Origin: Nymphaea colorata
Taxonomy: Eukaryota > Streptophyta > Magnoliopsida > Nymphaeales > Nymphaeaceae
Reading direction: 5' to 3'
Assembly: GCF_008831285.2 (NCBI RefSeq)
Contig: NC_045149.1
Location: 15,154,578 to 15,218,577 of the forward strand
Length of the DNA stretch: 64,000 nt
Positions 58,262 through 64,000 of this stretch are shown here, in pieces; positions within the stretch are counted from its first letter, which is position 1; every line of letters starts with the position of its first letter. A program made the position numbers and the translations under genes. The notes under the pieces were generated by a model. The model saw nothing but the letters and a program-made list of their open reading frames with translations, had not been told where the DNA came from and searched no databases.

Positions 58262-61200
58262 ATGGCGGACATCGGGGGCAATACGGCGGCCGTCCAAGCC
58301 ACCAACGACGATGCCTCCGCCAGTAAATTGTACGATCCTCATTCCCTCTTCCTCTCGAGTTCCATCTGCTATCTTCCTGCGGTTCCCTGAATTGTTAAAT
58401 AGTATTCGGTTTAGTTTTTCATTCACTGGTGTTCTTTTACCCGATTCCCAGCGCCGGTCTTTAGGGTATTCTGCCTGTTGTTTTTTTTTTTTCCTTCCCG
58501 CGAAAGAAGAATCAGTGGAGATCAAATTTGAGTATGCGGTCGTCTATTGGCATCCTTTGGAGTTCGGAGAAGTCGGTAAATCTGGATAGGATTGAAGAGG
58601 ACGGCAATGATCGGGGGAGAAGCGAGTTGCTTGTTGACGATCCGATCTTGCTATTTTTTCATATGGTGCAACATGCGAGGTTTTATGTCGTTGTTCTAAC
58701 GTCTTAACTTTTGTGGCTTGCGGATTTCTCTCCTGACTAGCCTTGGCGCATGTATGCTGCAATTTAGTGACTATACTATCGACCGAATCTGTTTATGATG
58801 TGTCAGGAAAAAGCTGATACGACTTTGTTAAATTCGATGCTTCCTTGCCGGTTATGTAACCCGCACGCATCATATTCATATAGAGACACAAAAAATAACA
58901 GAACAGGTACATCATCAGAGTGTTGTGGGAGTTTCATTCAACGATAGGGAGCCAGAATTGGTTGGTGCTTGGTCGAACTCATAGTTGGGTTCAAAATATT
59001 TCCAAGATGAGTTTATCCAACAAAACGGATCTTCATATTTTGCTGAGGAGTTAACATTTGAACTAGGGACGTCTGCTTTATGCATAGCACTATAGAAACT
59101 TATACCGGAACGTCACGCAGCCATTCTGGTCTGGCCAACGAGGCAGAGCCTGATATCAAATATGAAATTGACGACGTTCAGCAGCTCACATCTACCTCTT
59201 GAAGAGATCTGTACTGTCTTATCTTATTTATCCAGTTATTCGTTAAGGTTATTTCTTTTTCTTTTATTGTTTTTATAAAGAAAATTAATTGCGGTCCTGT
59301 GTAATCCGTTTGTTGGGATAGGATTATTTGTTTGTTTAGAATGTGCAGCCGTACTACTTGGATAACTTTTGAGTAAAAGTGTGGTTTAAAATTTGATTTT
59401 TGGTTGCATATAGATCTTGTGTTAAGAAGGGATACATGAAAGATAATCACATTCAATTATTCGTCCGAAGACCCATCCGGAGATCCCCAATAATCAATCG
59501 TGGTAGGGATGATTTCTGCTTCCATTTTAGGCTGCATGATGTTTTACGTTTTGACTTTTGACTAAACTCTCTTGCGGGTAAGCACGCAAATTGTTTTTGT
59601 GAAGGTTACTATGCACGATGGGCTGCTCTGAGGAAGCTTATGTTTCAATTCTTGAACTCTGGACATGGTAAAGACGCTGAAAGCCACGCCAAAAAACAGA
59701 TTGTCTCTCTTGGAGCTGGCTTCGATACGACCTTTTTCCAGCTTCGGGTATGTATTTCTTCATTTATATATTTATTTGGATATAAAAGGACTGAATTGGC
59801 ACTTTTGGCTGGTTGCATACTTATTGCAACATGTCATGCTTTTGCAAATATGAAGCATCAGTTCCAAAATCTTAATTTGCTTTATGTGATAAAGTGTTCT
59901 GCATTTTTGCTGTTCTTGAAATGCAGAGGTTAAGTTATGAACAGAAATGTACTTCATCCCATAAGAACTCATGGACAATTGTTTAATTCATCTATAATGG
60001 CTTCTTTGTAGGAGGATGGTAATGCACCTGATCTATATGTGGAGCTGGATTTTAAGGAGGTAGATTGCTCAGGACATTCATATGTTAGGTTTGGGTTTAA
60101 TAGTGCAAATTGTGAATCTCTTGCGTGGTGCTTACTCACCACCCTAATATTGCATTTTGGGTTCAATTTATGCAATTCTTAACAATTGGTTGGTGTTCTA
60201 TTTATGGGAAGTCTTGCTGTGCAATGAGTGTTTTAGCTTTGGCTAGAATGTTAGGGCCACTAATGAAGGGAACGTAGATGCAAAAGAAAAGTTTTCTTGC
60301 ATCCAGTCTCTTCATGTTGTGACTCTTATTTAATTTTCTGAATATATTTCATCTTGCTCAACCATACTTATAAGAAATCAATTTCCTCTTCATTCTTCAT
60401 ATTGAATTATTTCTGTTGAAGTAGGAAATTATTCTTTTTATTTTCAAGCGAGGTCCTGTATAGGCTCTGAACAATCTTTGATACCTTGATGGCTTGTTCA
60501 GGTAACTAGCAAGAAAGCTGCAATTGTGGAGTCCTCTAAACAACTAAGAGACCACCTTGGGGAAGAGGCATCTATTTCACATGGTCATTTCTTTTATAGA
60601 TCCAATGCTGCTCAATATGTGCCTTCACACGAAGTTTGGAATTTTGTATTATAGCCAATTAATTTGGGATTTGGACTGCAGAGAGAGGGGAAATATTAAG
60701 TGAACATTACAAGCTTCTTCCTGCTGATCTCCGGGACATCAAACAATTAGATCCTGTCCTGGAGAAAGCTCAGCTGGATTGTAGGTGAGCAGTATATCCT
60801 GCTTTGTGTTTGGAATGTTTGTGCCAAATGACAGTTCACTTTATAGTCGAGTGTGTATGATAAACGAGGGCTTATCCAACTGCTTAAACAAGATTATTTA
60901 CTTTAAGATCTTTATGCAACTTATGAATGCAATCATGTACATGTTGGATATACAATGTGATAAGAAAAATGGTGGATGATTTTGCTAGTTTTCCACTATG
61001 CTGGCCAAGACCAAGTTAAGTTCTTTTAAATTATTTCCTTTGTATCATGAGCAGTTGTCTTTGCCACTATGCTGGCCAAGACCAATGGGTTGTGTATCTG
61101 TTGGTTCATTTAGGTGGCTTAGGGAAAATGAATAGCAAAAGATATCATTTACAAGTGTTTTAATGAAAGATGATGAATGTGACTTGTGTGGTTAAAGAGA

Positions 61201-63120
61201 CTTGTAGTGTTTTAAAATTGCAGCTTTGAGGAGAGAAAGCTTATTCAGAAAAAAAGAAAAAAAAGAGAAGAGAAGAGAAGAAGATTTAGATGCAATTATG
61301 TCAATACAGTACACATTTTTTGTAAAACTCCCATACATTCACATTTGCAGGTAGTAGCCTGTAAGACATGAAAGCCGCTATGGACTAAGTTTTGAGAAGA
61401 CATTTTTCTAGATCTTGATACAAGAGATGTTTTCCTTCAAGTGCATGGTTATTATTATTATTACTTACAGATATTCTTATAGGCTGTTTGAAAGTTAAAA
61501 AGTAGATCCTTTTGGGATATCAAGATAATCAGGGATTTTTGGTTAGGAATGCGTGAGGTCCTTATGGATGTCTTCTTCATTCCTTGTTTTATGTCTTGAT
61601 ATACTTGGGTTTTGAAGGGAGGTCCTTAAAGATGTTTTAGTAGTTTGTGTGATCATATGTTGGTCCATTTTGTTTTTATTTACTTGCTTCTGTTGTTGGC
61701 AGCTTGCCCACATTCATCATTGCAGAATGTGTTCTAATTTACTTGGATCCAGATGCTACACGTGCTGTAGTTGGTTGGTCTTCAAAGACATTCTCCAGTT
61801 CTATATTTTTCCTATATGAGCAGGTATGTCCCTGTCCATCCAGCCAAAGGAGTTCTATACTCACTTTTATTTAAACACATGATTTTTATAGTCACTTTCC
61901 TGTTTTAAGGCATCTAGTTAGTAGTTTAGTAATTTGTAGCCGTTGATAACAGATTCATCCAGATGATGCTTTTGGACACCAAATGATCAGAAATCTCGAG
62001 GTAGCAATTTTCTTCCTACCATGATTCTGAAATTGCTTTCCACGACAGAGACCATGTTGAAGATTGTCACCTTTGTTTAACTGCTAATCCTTAAATTGTT
62101 ATGTTGCATTAAATGTCTACCTATATTGGAACCATATAATAATTTGTTCTGTTGGTGGCTTAATATTCTTTAAGTCTTTGCACGACAGTCCTTGCTTGAG
62201 TTAATCTGTATTTTAGTATATTCCTGCTCACTTGCTATTTTGTTCTATCTCTATCGTCTGCTGGAATTTTGGCGCTCACGAACCGAACCCACTCCTCCCT
62301 TCCCTCACACATACATGAGATCGATACATTGGCTAAAGACTGTGCTGTACCCTTTGGTTGAGTACAAGTCCGTTTCCCCTAGCGATGGACCATTTCTTTC
62401 TAAAGTACTTATGTCCAAAGCCTGGTTTTGGCTTCCAATAGCTTAGCATTATTTTATCTGCTTTTGTATGCAAAAGTAGTATCTTTTTCATCACATGCAT
62501 ATTAAAATTTACAGAAATTACATCTCACCATGTATATTTTAGAACAATATGGAACAAAGTTAGTGTCATATTTGTCAGTAAGCAGCTACTATTTTTGTTC
62601 TTAGTTGTATACTATGTGTTTGCAAACTGAAAATTTCTGAGTGATGATCTTTTGTAAAAAATTCCATGTTTATCTTGTTTGCAGAGCCGGGGATGCCCTC
62701 TTCTAGGTATTTATGCAACACCAACTCTAGAAGCAAAGGAAAAGCTTTTTCTTGATCAAGGGTGGCAGGTAGGTAGTTGTATATGTACATCCTGCACATT
62801 GGCTTTTTATCTCGTGCATGATTTGTTGATCTACTCTTTGGTGCACTACCATGTGCGGTTTGTTGCAGAGAGCTGTTGCTTGGGATATGCAGAAGGTCTA
62901 CAGTAATTTTATTGATGTCCAAGAGAGACGAAGGTAGCTGGAGGAGCTAAAATGCTTTTCGTTCATCTTTAATTTCTGTTGCATCACTCTTTGAGAGCAT
63001 CACCACTTGCAATTTGTTGGACTCATGTTTGGCACTTTTTCTTTTTTACATCCTTGAATCTGGCTCAGGATCGAGCGGCTGGAGATATTTGACGAATTTG
63101 AAGAGTGGCATATGATGCAG
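58262..63120 (+). CDS. LCMT1: Leucine carboxyl methyltransferase 1 (PP2A methyltransferase, SBI1-like), 3'-partial
   Basis: Eleven exons: 58262-58329, 59414-59502, 59605-59747, 60012-60059, 60502-60583, 60682-60784, 61703-61823, 61953-62000, 62685-62768, 62869-62933 and 63069-63120, giving 903 nt (301 codons) with all phases matching. The enzyme methylates the C-terminal leucine of the PP2A catalytic subunit using S-adenosylmethionine; the Arabidopsis homologue SBI1 acts in turning off brassinosteroid signalling. Visible family landmarks: [14 protein letters not shown] at the start, [34 protein letters not shown] (SAM-binding motif I), [55 protein letters not shown], and [18 protein letters not shown]. 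About 30 C-terminal residues are missing and should lie beyond 64000. Exon 1 uses the GTACGA donor at 58330, because the earlier GTAAAT donor would break the phase. Confidence 0.95.
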
Positions 63121-64000
63121 GTTAGTTACATTAAGGACATGTTATGAATGTGAACTGGTGTATGATCTCAAAACTTCAGTTGAGTTTCTAGGGGAAGAAA
63201 ATGGTTAGGTAGCTGATTTCAGAATCCAATAAATCTCCTAAAGATGGAAGCGAGTCCATTGGCTCAACTTACTTGAGTTTCTGGGGGGAAGGAGTAGACA
63301 GGTTGGTGGGCTGCTTCCGTGTTCTTCCTTCCTTTCTTCTTTCTCCTGGGCTGGGTGGCTTCATCCTAAGATGCCCTAGTGCTGAATTGAGGCTCTTAAG
63401 TTGTTGCTAGCCTGTGTTTGCATCCTTTAGATGCAGATCTGAGCCTGTAGAAAAGTTTGGTCGAGGAAACCTGTGTTAGATAATTCGGAAGAAAGATGCT
63501 TCTCCTTTAAGAATTTTTTCAAAAATATGGGCATATCGAGTATGTAATGCATATGAAAAGATAAATTCTTTAAGCACGTAAAATGGTTTCAGTTTAAAAA
63601 TTGGTTTGTTTCTTCGAGCTAACACTTCAGCAGTATCTGCACTGTGACTTGGGTCCGAGTGCTTACCAGGTTTGAAGGACTCCACACTGGTCTGGAAATT
63701 CCCAATGAAATTAAGGCTTCCTAGTGGAGATCATGGAGTACCTCGTGCCTGAAATTAGAGGCTTTGGCATAGCCTAGGAAGACCCAAAGTAAGAATTATA
63801 TTTTGAGAAGCCGATTACCGCCTATTTCAAGTCCTTTTAATTGTCCTCCGCCGCTTACTGGAGCGAGTTTTTGTTTGCATTTGTGTTGGTCCATGCTTGC
63901 ATGTCTTAAACCAGGTGGGAGTTTGGATCTTAGGTTTTGATGATCCAAAGGAACGGAGCTTATCAGCATAGTTTTATTGGCATCATTCGCGTGCTTGTGT
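63121..64000 (+). other. Intron or downstream part of LCMT1
   Basis: No continuation of the coding sequence after WHMMQ could be found here, so this is taken as the last intron. Confidence 0.5.

Noticed and set aside
58322-58330. GTAAAT donor at 58323 for LCMT1 exon 1
   Set aside because: It leaves phase 1, which does not join with the next exon; the GTACGA donor at 58330 gives SKLSCVKKG, matching the family.
1-64000. tRNA, rRNA, CRISPR, phage or bacterial-type systems
   Set aside because: No cloverleaf with a GGTTCRANYCC arm, no regular spacer array and no such genes were seen on reading; the sequence is plant nuclear throughout.

Overview
This is nuclear DNA of a flowering plant. Genes are split by GT-AG introns, intergenic DNA is AT-rich and full of degraded repeats and microsatellites, and the proteins (plastid phosphofructokinase, mTERF, group IX ERFs) are plant families. 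The species cannot be fixed from the sequence. There are no operons, CRISPR arrays, phage, viral genes or recognisable tRNA or rRNA genes.

Layout. 1-5.0 kb (+): 3' exons of an organelle-type NOG1/Obg-class GTPase. 6.3-7.9 kb (-): single-exon mTERF protein close to Arabidopsis RUG2/BSM (mTERF4). 10.2-17.1 kb: three copies of a degenerate EF-hand-family gene (-), the middle one broken, with a decayed partial copy of phosphofructokinase among them. 18.7-26.8 kb (+): complete 14-exon plastid-type ATP-phosphofructokinase (560 aa). 31.0-34.9 kb (-): two tandem group IXb ERF genes, the second with an apparent one-base frameshift. About 33.0-43.4 kb: a tandem segmental duplication whose second unit keeps only the 3' end of the ERF. 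43.4-49.1 kb: gene-poor. 49.3-50.2 kb (+): group IXa ERF. 51-57 kb: exon-sized relics of unrelated genes (ubiquilin-like, beta-1,3-galactosyltransferase-like, PPR), all on the minus strand. 58.3-63.1 kb (+): PP2A leucine carboxyl methyltransferase (LCMT1/SBI1), running off the window end.

How it fits together. The genes are independent transcription units, not a pathway. The main theme is duplication and decay: [EF-hand gene + phosphofructokinase] was duplicated and one phosphofructokinase copy eroded; the ERF block was duplicated and eroded in the same way. Two short hAT-type MITEs are shown by terminal inverted repeats plus perfect 8-bp target-site duplications, one inside a phosphofructokinase intron. 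The phosphofructokinase next to IXb ERFs resembles the Arabidopsis PFK4-ERF104 neighbourhood and may be old microsynteny. I found no convincing undescribed biological system; the 51-57 kb cluster of gene fragments is the most unusual stretch.
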